Below, in pieces: positions 1 through 5,668 of a stretch of DNA of 5,668 nucleotides. Every line of letters starts with the position of its first letter. Within the stretch, counting starts at the first letter, position 1. The DNA lies in NCBI GenBank assembly GCA_002402005.2, contig NVUS02000255.1:1-5668 (forward strand), in the 5' to 3' direction. A program made the position numbers and the translations under genes. The notes beneath the pieces are model-generated. The model saw only the letters and a program-made list of their open reading frames with translations, was not told the origin of the DNA and did not search any database. This DNA is from OCS116 cluster bacterium (GTDB lineage Bacteria; Pseudomonadota; Alphaproteobacteria; Rhizobiales; OSC116).

Positions 1-509
1 GGAGATTGATGCTTAACTTGCGAAATATAGGTACCACCAGAGGCGATAAAACCATCCAAATCAGCATGGGTTAATCGACCAGCTGGCCCAGAACCAACAA
101 TCAAGCTTAAGTCAATATCCGCATCAGCAGCCCGGCGGCGCAATGATGGCGAGGCTAGTATATCATTGCTATTTTGTTGAGCAATTACCGGCTTTTCTGG
201 CGCTTTCTCAGGAATGGGAGGCGCAATGTCTGCAGTTTTGGCAGACGGTGATGATATTTCTGTTTCATCCGACACATCAAAACTAAATAGCACTTCGCCA
301 ACATTGACGATGTCCCCGACACCACCGGCGATTTTTATGATTTTACCATCGACTGGTGATGGCAGTTCGACTGTGGCTTTGTCGGTCATCATGGCGATCA
401 AAACATCATCTTCGGCAACAATCTGGCCGAGTTTTACGTTCAATTCGACAATTTCAGAGGTCACGACCCCCTCGCCCAAATCGGGCAATAAAAAATCAAA
501 AACAGCCAT
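1..509 (-). CDS. bkdB: Branched-chain 2-oxoacid dehydrogenase E2 (dihydrolipoamide acyltransferase), N-terminal part, cut by window edge
   Basis: This is the acyltransferase core of the branched-chain 2-oxoacid dehydrogenase complex. It carries acyl groups on a lipoyl arm from E1 to CoA. Only the first 169 residues are visible; the E2 family usually runs to about 420-440, so the CoA-dependent catalytic domain lies beyond position 1. Residues 1-77 form a lipoyl domain with the start LLPDLGEG and the lipoylation motif MTDKATVELPSP, where K44 is the expected lipoyl-lysine. A Pro/Ala/Glu-rich linker (about 85-115) follows. Then comes a peripheral subunit-binding domain at about 117-154 (ASPSLRRRAADADIDL, then GPAGRLTHADL). 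The ATG follows the E1-beta stop by 3 bases, and a GGAGG at 518-522 sits 8 bases upstream, inside the end of the E1-beta gene, which fixes the start. The assignment to bkd rather than pyruvate or oxoglutarate E2 rests on the neighbouring bkd-type E1 genes and on the MTDKATVE form of the lipoyl motif. Confidence 0.93.
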   Translation of the reverse strand, partial: MAVFDFLLPDLGEGVVTSEIVELNVKLGQIVAEDDVLIAMMTDKATVELPSPVDGKIIKIAGGVGDIVNVGEVLFSFDVSDETEISSPSAKTADIAPPIPEKAPEKPVIAQQNSNDILASPSLRRRAADADIDLSLIVGSGPAGRLTHADLDGFIASGGTYISQVKHQS

Positions 510-512
510 AAT

Positions 513-1526
513 TTAAGCCTCCATAATGCGGTTAATTGCGTTAGAAATACGTTTAGGCCCGGGGAAATATTCCCATTCAAACGCATGCGGATATGGAATG
601 TCCCAGCCCGCAACGCGTTCTATCGGCGCGCGCAATTTCCAAAAGCAGTTTTCTTGCACGATTGATAAAATTTCAGCGCCAAAACCACCAGTTTTGGTCG
701 CCTCATGCGCCACCAAACAGCGGCCGGTTTTGTTAACGCTGTTAATTATGCTGTCATAATCAATCGGCGCTAGGCTGCGCAAATCAATAATTTCGGCATC
801 TACACCGGTCATTTCAACTGCCGTTTCAACAACATGCACCATTGTGCCATAGGTGATGATGGTTAACTCTTCTCCAGCACGTGTGATGGCGGCTTCACCG
901 AATGGGATGGAATAATGGCCGTCTGGCACTTCGCCTTTTTTGTGTGTATCCCAACCGACAGAAGGTTTATCAGGTTCACCATAAAACGGGCCATTATACA
1001 ATCTTTTGGGCTCAAAAAATATAACCGGATCATTGCTTTCAATGGCGGTGATTAACAGGCCTTTGGCGTCATAAGGGTTTGACGGCATGATCACATTGAT
1101 GCCGGTGACGTGGGTGAAAATTCCTTCAGGGCTTTGGCTGTGGGTTTGGCCACCGCGTATACCGCCGCCACAAGGTGTGCGAATGGTGATATTGGTTGAA
1201 TATTCACCGCCACTTCTATAACGAAGCTTTGCCGCCTCCGAGGCAATTTGGTCGAAAGCTGGGTAGATATAATCGGCAAATTGAATTTCGGCAATCGGCC
1301 TTAACCCGTTGATAGACATACCAATGGCAGCGGCAACAATGCCATTTTCTGAAATTGGCGTATCAAACACCCTATTGGTGCCAAATTCGGCTTGCAGGCC
1401 TTCGGTGGCTCTAAAAACACCGCCAAAATACCCAACATCTTCGCCCAAAATGATGACTTTATCATCGCGCTCCAGCATGGTTTTTTGTGCTGATAAAATG
1501 GCTTCTAACATGTTCATTTGTGCCAT
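513..1526 (-). CDS. bkdA2: Branched-chain 2-oxoacid dehydrogenase E1 subunit beta
   Basis: This is the beta subunit of the thiamine-diphosphate-dependent E1 component, which forms an alpha2beta2 tetramer and decarboxylates the 2-oxoacids of Val, Leu and Ile. The product is 337 residues, the usual family length. Visible hallmarks are LGEDVGYFGGVFR at 28-39 (E29 is the expected ThDP-activating Glu), PISENGIV at 57-64, the pyrimidine-binding region ending in GGQTHSQSPEG at 125-135 with the conserved His129, and the transketolase C-terminal domain with GTMVHVVETAVE and HEATKTGGFGAE (274-285). I chose ATG 1526 because it gives the typical MAQMNMLEA start. An in-frame TTG at 1532 would add two residues and overlap the E1-alpha stop, which is less likely. 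The ATG lies 2 bases after the E1-alpha TGA, with only a weak GGGG (1535-1538) upstream, so translation probably depends on coupling to E1-alpha. Confidence 0.96.
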   Translation of the reverse strand: MAQMNMLEAILSAQKTMLERDDKVIILGEDVGYFGGVFRATEGLQAEFGTNRVFDTPISENGIVAAAIGMSINGLRPIAEIQFADYIYPAFDQIASEAAKLRYRSGGEYSTNITIRTPCGGGIRGGQTHSQSPEGIFTHVTGINVIMPSNPYDAKGLLITAIESNDPVIFFEPKRLYNGPFYGEPDKPSVGWDTHKKGEVPDGHYSIPFGEAAITRAGEELTIITYGTMVHVVETAVEMTGVDAEIIDLRSLAPIDYDSIINSVNKTGRCLVAHEATKTGGFGAEILSIVQENCFWKLRAPIERVAGWDIPYPHAFEWEYFPGPKRISNAINRIMEA

Positions 1527-1528
1527 AA

Positions 1529-2785
1529 TCAAAGCCCCATTTCTTGACGTTGTCTGCGTAAATTCAACGTCATGTCTTCATATACATCCTCAAACATGGT
1601 GGTCACATCTGGCCGATCACCGGTTTTTAAGGTTCCGTAGCTTTCAGCTTGTTTATAATTTTTCTTCAGCTTAATCTTAATCTCTTCGATCAATATATTA
1701 TGTTGCTCTTCCGACCATTCATTTAGGTTGATTAAATGGGTTTTTAACCGCTCAATGGGGTCACCTAATGGCCACAAAGCTTCCTCATTTTTCGGCCGGT
1801 ATGCCGATGGATCGTCCGATGTGGAATGTGGCGCCACGCGGTAGGTAAAATATTCGATGACCGTTGCCCCCAACCCAGCACGCGCCCGATCTGCCGCCCA
1901 TTTTGTGGCGGCATAAACAGCCAAAAAGTCATTGCCGTCAACCCGCAAGCTTGGTAATCCAAAGCCAATGCCACGTGCTGCAAAAGTGGTTTTCTCCCCG
2001 CCAGCAATCACTTGATTGGTCGAGATTGCCCATTGATTGTTAGTGATGTTTAATATGACCGGCGGACTATAAGTGGCGGCGAAATTAAGCGCCGAGTGAA
2101 AATCCAACTCGGCAGTGCTGCCATCGCCGACAAATGTAGTGGCCAAACGATTGCCACCTTGTTGCGCCTCGGCCATTGCCCAACCAACCGCTTGGCTGAA
2201 TTGAGTGGCCAAATTGCCCGAAATGGAGAAAAAATTACCCTTTTTCCAACTATACATAATCGGCAATTGCCGTCCCTTGCAATTGTCGCGCGCGTTGGAA
2301 AGGCATTGGCACATCATATCAACAAGGTTGCAACCGCGGGCCAGCAAAATGCCTTGATTTCGATAGGATGGAAAAACCATATCTTCAAAATTAATGGCAG
2401 CGGCGTGCGCCACACTGATGGCTTCTTCACCGGTGCATTTCATGTAAAATGATATCTTGCCCACACGATGCATGGTTTGCATTCTTTCATCAAACATGCG
2501 GGTTAACAGCATGTCCTTTAGGCCTTGTAAAAGCCGCTGTGGCTCAATTTTGCAATTCCAATTGCCTTTGGCATTGCCGTCATCATCCAAAACTCGAATG
2601 AGGCCATATGCCAAATCTCGCATGTCATGCGGGCTGCAATCAATGGCCGGGCAAGCGGCTTGTTCAACATCCGGAATGTGAAGGTGTGAAAAATCGTTAA
2701 ATCCATCAGGCCGCGCAGTGGGTTGCGGCACATATAATTGGTTTAAAGAATTTCCACCACTGAATTGATTTTGATTTTTCGCCAT
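1529..2785 (-). CDS. bkdA1: Branched-chain 2-oxoacid dehydrogenase E1 subunit alpha
   Basis: This is the alpha subunit of the E1 decarboxylase of the branched-chain 2-oxoacid dehydrogenase complex and the first gene of the operon. At 418 residues it is close to the roughly 410 of Pseudomonas BkdA1. It also has the bkd-type N-terminal extension before the dehydrogenase fold (YVPQPTARPDGFNDFSHL, residues 18-35), which pyruvate dehydrogenase E1-alpha lacks. The ThDP/Mg motif runs from GDGSTAELDFH at 220-230 to NNQWAIST at 249-256. The active-site loop TYRVAPHSTSDDPSAYR (314-330) contains the expected catalytic His320 and matches the loop that is phosphorylated in mammalian homologues; I saw no kinase gene here. 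Other family blocks include GKISFYMKCTGEEA, GRQLPIMYS, SISGNLATQFSQAVGWAMA and a C-terminal FEDVYEDM...LRRQRQEMGL. The start has a good ribosome-binding site. The gene ends in TGA, showing that TGA is a stop codon in this organism. Confidence 0.97.
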   Translation of the reverse strand: MAKNQNQFSGGNSLNQLYVPQPTARPDGFNDFSHLHIPDVEQAACPAIDCSPHDMRDLAYGLIRVLDDDGNAKGNWNCKIEPQRLLQGLKDMLLTRMFDERMQTMHRVGKISFYMKCTGEEAISVAHAAAINFEDMVFPSYRNQGILLARGCNLVDMMCQCLSNARDNCKGRQLPIMYSWKKGNFFSISGNLATQFSQAVGWAMAEAQQGGNRLATTFVGDGSTAELDFHSALNFAATYSPPVILNITNNQWAISTNQVIAGGEKTTFAARGIGFGLPSLRVDGNDFLAVYAATKWAADRARAGLGATVIEYFTYRVAPHSTSDDPSAYRPKNEEALWPLGDPIERLKTHLINLNEWSEEQHNILIEEIKIKLKKNYKQAESYGTLKTGDRPDVTTMFEDVYEDMTLNLRRQRQEMGL

Positions 2786-2792
2786 GATTATT

Positions 2793-2797
2793 CCCTC
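2793..2797 (-). promoter_or_regulatory. Ribosome-binding site of bkdA1
   Basis: On the minus strand GAGGG lies 7 bases upstream of the E1-alpha ATG at 2785. It supports that start, and it is one of the stronger Shine-Dalgarno matches in the window. Confidence 0.75.
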
Positions 2798-2883
2798 AAA
2801 TATACAAGCTTATTTTTGAGATAATTTTACCGCGGCATCGGAGAATTTGCTTCCCTTTATGTATATTATTCGATAGTATTTTG

Positions 2884-2902
2884 GAATATAATTTCAATAT
2901 TC
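2884..2902. promoter_or_regulatory. Inverted repeat, candidate Lrp/BkdR operator between bkdR and bkdA1
   Basis: GAATAT, a 7-base AT-rich spacer (AATTTCA), and ATATTC form a perfect 6-bp inverted repeat of 19 bp. This resembles the size and AT-rich centre of known Lrp-family sites, and the location is where BkdR binds in Pseudomonas (between bkdR and bkdA1). The repeat covers the TATAAT hexamer facing the regulator gene. It also contains TTGAAA on the minus strand (2892-2897), which could serve as a -35 for the bkd operon, although I see no good -10 at the right distance (TATCGA at 2870-2875 is poor). The operator role is inference; the symmetry itself is seen. Confidence 0.5.
2887..2892 (+). 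promoter_or_regulatory. Candidate -10 element of the bkdR promoter
   Basis: A perfect TATAAT lies 34 bases before the ATG of the Lrp-family gene and falls inside the inverted repeat. No good -35 hexamer sits 16-18 bases upstream (the sequence there is TATTAT-like), so either an activator helps or the match is chance in AT-rich DNA. If real, the regulator bound at the repeat would block its own promoter. Confidence 0.35.
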
Positions 2903-2926
2903 TGCAATTAACTGGTTTTTAGTCCC

Positions 2927-3403
2927 ATGATAGATAAATTTGATAAGAAAATTCTCGAAATTTTACAAGATGACGCCATGCTGCCCATCGCCGAAATTGC
3001 TGAGCGGGTCGGCATGTCAAAATCTGTTTGTTGGCGGCGTATAAACAACCTGACCGAAACCGGAATTATAAAAAGCAAAGTTGCCCTGTTAAATGCAGAG
3101 CTTTTGGGCCTAAAAGTAGTGGTATTTGCTAACGTTAAGCTAATCAGAAAAGGCCGGCACGAGCTAGAAAAATTCATGCAGGAAATTCAAAAACACCCCG
3201 AAGTCACAGAATGTTACACTATGATGGGTGGCGTCGATTTCCTTTTGAAAATTGTGGTCAAAAATGTCAAACAATTTGAAGATTTTTATTGGGATATATT
3301 GTTACAAATGGATGTTGTTATGGAAACCTCATCAACGATTGCAATGACCGAAGTTAAGCTCACCACCAAGCTTCCGCTCAATTCCGTAGAAATTTCGCAA
3401 TAG
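2927..3403 (+). CDS. bkdR: Lrp/AsnC-family transcriptional regulator, likely BkdR controlling the bkd operon
   Basis: This is a cytoplasmic feast/famine-type DNA-binding regulator of 158 residues, the normal Lrp/AsnC length. The N-terminal winged helix-turn-helix (about 4-50) begins FDKKILEILQDDAMLPIAEI and continues with ERVGMSKSVCWRRINNLTETGII, where the recognition helix lies around SKSVCWRRINNL. The C-terminal effector-binding domain (about 64-150) holds the beta-alpha-beta-beta-alpha-beta pattern with VTECYTMMGGVDFLLKIVV, where the conserved Gly-x-Asp sits. It is divergent from bkdA1 with a 141-bp shared intergenic region. That is the Pseudomonas arrangement, in which BkdR activates bkd in response to branched-chain amino acids. 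By analogy, activation of bkd and autoregulation are inferred here. The start is the only sensible one for the family, but the bases before it (TTTTTAGTCCC) contain no clear Shine-Dalgarno sequence, so translation is probably weak. Confidence 0.9.
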   Translation: MIDKFDKKILEILQDDAMLPIAEIAERVGMSKSVCWRRINNLTETGIIKSKVALLNAELLGLKVVVFANVKLIRKGRHELEKFMQEIQKHPEVTECYTMMGGVDFLLKIVVKNVKQFEDFYWDILLQMDVVMETSSTIAMTEVKLTTKLPLNSVEISQ

Positions 3404-3551
3404 ACTGACTAAAAACTCTAGGTTAAATGTGGCACAGAAATCCTATATAGTTCAAAATATAAAGAAAATATACCATCAAGTAAAATATTGATTTAATTTG
3501 TTTCTAATAACCAGTGAATTTAATCGTCTATTTGATAATGAGTTCCGCCCC
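3404..3551. other. AT-rich convergent intergenic region without a recognisable gene
   Basis: This stretch separates the 3' end of bkdR from the 3' end of the degraded oxidoreductase gene on the other strand. It is strongly AT-rich with stops in all frames. I see no coding sequence, and no GC-rich hairpin followed by a T-run that would serve as an intrinsic terminator for either convergent gene. Confidence 0.6.
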
Positions 3552-4050
3552 TTAGCTTTTACCAGCGTTGATAATTTGTTTTTTCCAACTATTTTCTTCA
3601 ACGGCATCAAGCAAGCATTTCGCGATGTCACCATATGCCAAACCGCTAAAAGGTGAAACCTTGATTTTAAACTCCAGCCTTATATTGTCCTGTCAGCGGT
3701 GCTTGGGTTAAAGCCACGGCTCTGACAATGACCCATTCCAATGTAGATTTTTGAATGGCTGCTTCTGCAATCACTTTGTCTTGGTAAGATTGATGATAAT
3801 AACGGCGCAATAGTTTAATCACTATCCTGTTTAATAAAGAAAATTCTTCACCATCTGACCGCACAAATCCACTCATAAAGACCAGGCGTTTCACTGCATT
3901 TTTTTCGCATGCTTTTACAATATTGGCTGTTCCTAACGACATTAGATTACCAACTTATCGGTGACTAGAGGGTCCAAAGCAGCTGATCACAAAATCAACA
4001 TCTCCGACAATTAAGCCCAACCACCGCGTTTCAGCAACTTTTACGGATGC
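3552..4050 (-). pseudogene. Degraded NmrA-like NAD(P)-binding oxidoreductase (atypical SDR) with truncation, stop and frameshift
   Basis: This is a remnant of an atypical short-chain dehydrogenase/NAD(P)H-binding protein. Reading from about 4050 the frame gives VGDVDFVISCFGPSSHR, then an in-frame TAA at 3955-3957. It continues in the same frame with VGNLMSLGTANIVKACEKNA and VKRLVFMSGF, a family-typical block. Next come an NRIVIKLLRRYYHQSYQDK segment and LEWVIVRAVALTQAPLTGQY, ending at a TAA at 3667-3669. A shift of one base near 3669-3674 (a TTTAAAA run) restores the rest: KIKVSPFSGLAYGDIAKCLL to INAGKS, 38 codons, ending with TAA at 3552-3554. The N-terminal Rossmann start with its GxxGxxG cofactor motif is missing; upstream lie two further in-frame stops (4063-4065, 4069-4071) and then the SMP-30 gene. 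Three independent lesions make this a pseudogene rather than a sequencing artefact. An internal 91-codon stretch from ATG 3942 stays open but would lack the cofactor site. The exact 5' boundary is uncertain. Confidence 0.85.
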
Positions 4051-4072
4051 ATAAAAAATCAATTATTTCTAT

Positions 4073-4945
4073 TTAACCTTGGTAATTTGTGTCTTTTATT
4101 CCCTGCCAACCGGTCTCAACCGCGAATAGATTGCCGGCGTTTTCATTGGGGTATTTATAAATTTGCGTGGTGATGTAGAGGGTTGAGAGATTTGTGCCGC
4201 CAAAACATATATTGGTTACGTTTCGGGTCGGGACATTTATGACGGCGTCTATATTGCCATCTGGCGTTAGGCGCAATATTTTACCGCAATCGCTGGCGGC
4301 AATCCAGTAGCAACCATCGGTATCGACCGTCGCGCCATCTGGCCTGCCACCTAGTTTTTTATCGGTTGCGAATAATTGTTTATGGGTGGGAATGCCAGTC
4401 ATTATATCAAAATCATATTTCCAAATCGAAGCGATGGTGGGATGAGAATCCGATACATACATGATTTTGCCATCAGGACTCCACGCCAGACCATTTTGAA
4501 CTTTAAAGCCAGATAATTTAGCACTGGCTTGCTGATTGGTAAGACAGTGAACTTGCCCGTTGGCTTGCGCAGCATTAACCTCGACCATTTGCAGACTGCC
4601 TGCCCAAAACCGCCCTTGCCGATCGAGCGCCGCATCATTCATTCTAAAGTCGGGTTTGTTGCCAAATAAATCAACAACTAATTTTTGTTGCACTTTGCCA
4701 TTGGCAAGAGAAAGCTCGGAGAATCCATTGTGAGTGGCACAGATGAAATTGCCGTTCTCGGACTGTGCAAAGCCGCTGATTGGGTCGTCTAGGTTAAATG
4801 TTTTATGCTGATTATGTTTAACGCTGTTGATGGAAGTAGCGGTTAAATCTATCCAATATAGAGCTTGTTGCTGTTCCACCCAAACCGGAGATTCACCCAA
4901 TTTATTTTTTGAAACACAGAAAAGTTCAGCATTCAAGACTTTCAT
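4073..4945 (-). CDS. SMP-30/gluconolactonase/LRE family protein (probable sugar lactonase)
   Basis: This is a six-bladed beta-propeller enzyme of the SMP-30/regucalcin family, which hydrolyses sugar-acid lactones using one divalent metal. The product is 290 residues, full length for the family. The expected metal and substrate positions are present: E18 in LGESPVW, R101 and N103 in FRMNDAALDRQGRFWAG, N151 in VQNGLAWSPDG, D166 in YVSDS, and D204 in GRPDGATVDTDGCYWIA. No signal peptide is seen, so it is probably cytoplasmic. The ATG has an AGGTGG (4952-4957) 6 bases upstream and lies 15 bases after the stop of the GntR-type gene, so the two were one operon. Members next to GntR regulators often act in catabolism of galactonate-, arabinonate- or similar sugar acids, but the substrate cannot be told from sequence. 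The gene appears intact although both flanking genes are broken. An annotation of gluconolactonase would be a family label only. Confidence 0.9.
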   Translation of the reverse strand: MKVLNAELFCVSKNKLGESPVWVEQQQALYWIDLTATSINSVKHNQHKTFNLDDPISGFAQSENGNFICATHNGFSELSLANGKVQQKLVVDLFGNKPDFRMNDAALDRQGRFWAGSLQMVEVNAAQANGQVHCLTNQQASAKLSGFKVQNGLAWSPDGKIMYVSDSHPTIASIWKYDFDIMTGIPTHKQLFATDKKLGGRPDGATVDTDGCYWIAASDCGKILRLTPDGNIDAVINVPTRNVTNICFGGTNLSTLYITTQIYKYPNENAGNLFAVETGWQGIKDTNYQG

Positions 4946-4951
4946 AAATCA

Positions 4952-4957
4952 CCACCT
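4952..4957 (-). promoter_or_regulatory. Ribosome-binding site of the SMP-30 family gene
   Basis: On the minus strand AGGTGG lies 6 bases before the ATG at 4945, in the 15-base gap after the upstream regulator gene. It supports this start and shows that the gene can be translated independently of the interrupted regulator. Confidence 0.7.
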
Positions 4958-4960
4958 ATA

Positions 4961-5665
4961 TTATGAAAATAAATTCCTATTTTCAGCTATAATTTGCGGC
5001 AATCTTTCCATCGTACCAGACAAATGTTCGCGCATCATTTGAATGGATTTTTCGACATTTTTTTCTTCAATGGCAGTTATGATGGCTTGATGGTCTTCTA
5101 GCACAGAAGACATTTTGCCAACCCGCGGTAAATCTAGCGATCTTGCGCGCCCCAAATGGCCGCAACGCGATGCCAAATGCGCGCTTAATTCGAGCTGATT
5201 GACCCCGGCGAATAAGGCATCATGAAAAGCCTCATCCAACTGTTTAAACAGCCCGACTTGTTCAATATCATCAACCAATGCGCCTTGCATTTTTACAAAA
5301 CCCTTGGCTTTGATTATAATTTTGGGGTCACCATTAATGGCCAATTGCCGCACAACCTCACACTCCACTGCGGTGCGCAGGAAATGCTCATCGCGAATTC
5401 AGTTGGCATCAATTTTTGTGACCACGGTGCGCGATTGCGGATAAGAGACAACCAATCCATCCCGCTCTAACCGAGTGATTGCCTCACGCACTGGCGATTG
5501 ACTAACGCTGAACAACTCGGCAAGTTCTGACCTGACAATGGTTATATCAGGCGGCATGCTGTTGGAGATTATTCTTTCGCGTATCTCGTCGTAAACTCGG
5601 GTTGATGCCGGAGTGTGAGCATTGATTTTAGAGGGGTTATCGCCGAAATTATCAGCGCCAATCAC
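4961..5665 (-). pseudogene. GntR-family (FadR/FCD subfamily) regulator interrupted by one in-frame TGA
   Basis: Read through, this is a 234-codon GntR-type repressor of normal family length. Codons 24-86 form the winged helix-turn-helix (VYDEIRERIISNSMPPDI, then SELAELFSVSQSPVREAITR and LERDGLVV). An in-frame TGA (5399-5401) stands at codon 89, exactly where the linker to the FCD effector domain begins. The same frame continues with IRDEHFLRTAVECEVVRQLA and the all-helical FCD domain, with the usual metal-ligand pattern D144/H148 (LDEAFHDALF), H192 (EDHQAI) and H214 (REHL). There is no frameshift; a single base change would explain it. The result should be an 88-residue DNA-binding fragment without the dimerisation and ligand domain. 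A GTG at 5368 could restart the C-terminal part but has no ribosome-binding site. The start is uncertain: GTG 5665 is used here, and the true start could lie outside the window. It was presumably the regulator of the SMP-30 gene 15 bases downstream. Confidence 0.85.
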
Positions 5666-5668
5666 AAA

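Noticed and set aside
214..516. Plus-strand ORF of 100 codons opposite the E2 gene
   Set aside because: It is antisense to the lipoyl and subunit-binding domains of E2, which match the family clearly. The predicted protein is Ser/Thr/Pro-rich low complexity typical of a shadow frame.
2096..2681. Two plus-strand ORFs (2096-2452 and 2457-2681) opposite E1-alpha
   Set aside because: Both are antisense to highly conserved E1-alpha sequence, and neither shows recognisable domains.
2908..3177. Minus-strand ORF of 89 codons opposite bkdR
   Set aside because: It overlaps the clear helix-turn-helix coding region on the other strand and has no recognisable motif.
3414..3452. Possible hairpin after bkdR (AACTCTAGG with CCTATATAGTT)
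   Set aside because: The stem is short, bulged and AT-rich with a 19-base loop, and no T-run follows, so it is not a credible intrinsic terminator.
3667..3942. A standalone 91-residue protein starting at ATG 3942
   Set aside because: Family sequence continues in frame upstream of this ATG and in a shifted frame downstream of its stop, so it is the middle of a broken gene rather than a small gene.
5399..5401. TGA in the GntR gene as a recoded selenocysteine or tryptophan codon
   Set aside because: TGA ends the E1-alpha gene here and TGG is used for Trp throughout, so general recoding is unlikely. GntR regulators have no selenocysteine role, and I see no convincing SECIS-like hairpin just after it.
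5399..5665. A frameshift as the cause of the split GntR gene
   Set aside because: The two open stretches are in the same frame (11 codons separate the TGA and the downstream GTG), so a nonsense codon and not a frameshift explains the split.

Overview
The window looks like bacterial chromosome, most likely from an alphaproteobacterium of moderate to low GC. I infer this from the protein sequences and from the arrangement of a branched-chain 2-oxoacid dehydrogenase (bkd) operon next to a divergent Lrp/AsnC regulator. No rRNA or other direct taxonomic marker is present, so the placement is tentative.

Left half (1-3403): three tightly packed minus-strand genes run in the order E1-alpha (bkdA1-like), E1-beta (bkdA2-like) and E2 (bkdB-like, cut by the window edge). 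They are separated by only 2-3 bases and are almost certainly co-transcribed and translationally coupled. Together they encode the thiamine- and lipoate-dependent complex that oxidatively decarboxylates the 2-oxoacids of valine, leucine and isoleucine to acyl-CoAs. An Lrp/AsnC-family regulator (bkdR-like) is divergently transcribed. The 141-bp shared intergenic region holds a perfect 6-7-6 inverted repeat that covers a TATAAT hexamer for the regulator. It is the best candidate operator.

Right half (3404-5668): a small minus-strand group shows clear decay. It consists of a FadR/FCD-type GntR regulator interrupted by one in-frame TGA, an intact-looking SMP-30/gluconolactonase/LRE-family gene 15 bases downstream, and a remnant of an NmrA-like NAD(P)-binding oxidoreductase. 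The remnant lacks its N-terminal cofactor-binding part, carries an in-frame TAA, and has a frameshift near its C-terminus that hides the last 38 codons. This looks like a sugar-acid or lactone type accessory operon being lost beside a maintained core catabolic operon.

I saw no RNA genes, insertion sequences, CRISPR arrays or convincing intrinsic terminators. I found no evidence of a new multi-gene system. The points most worth checking are the two broken genes and the putative Lrp operator.
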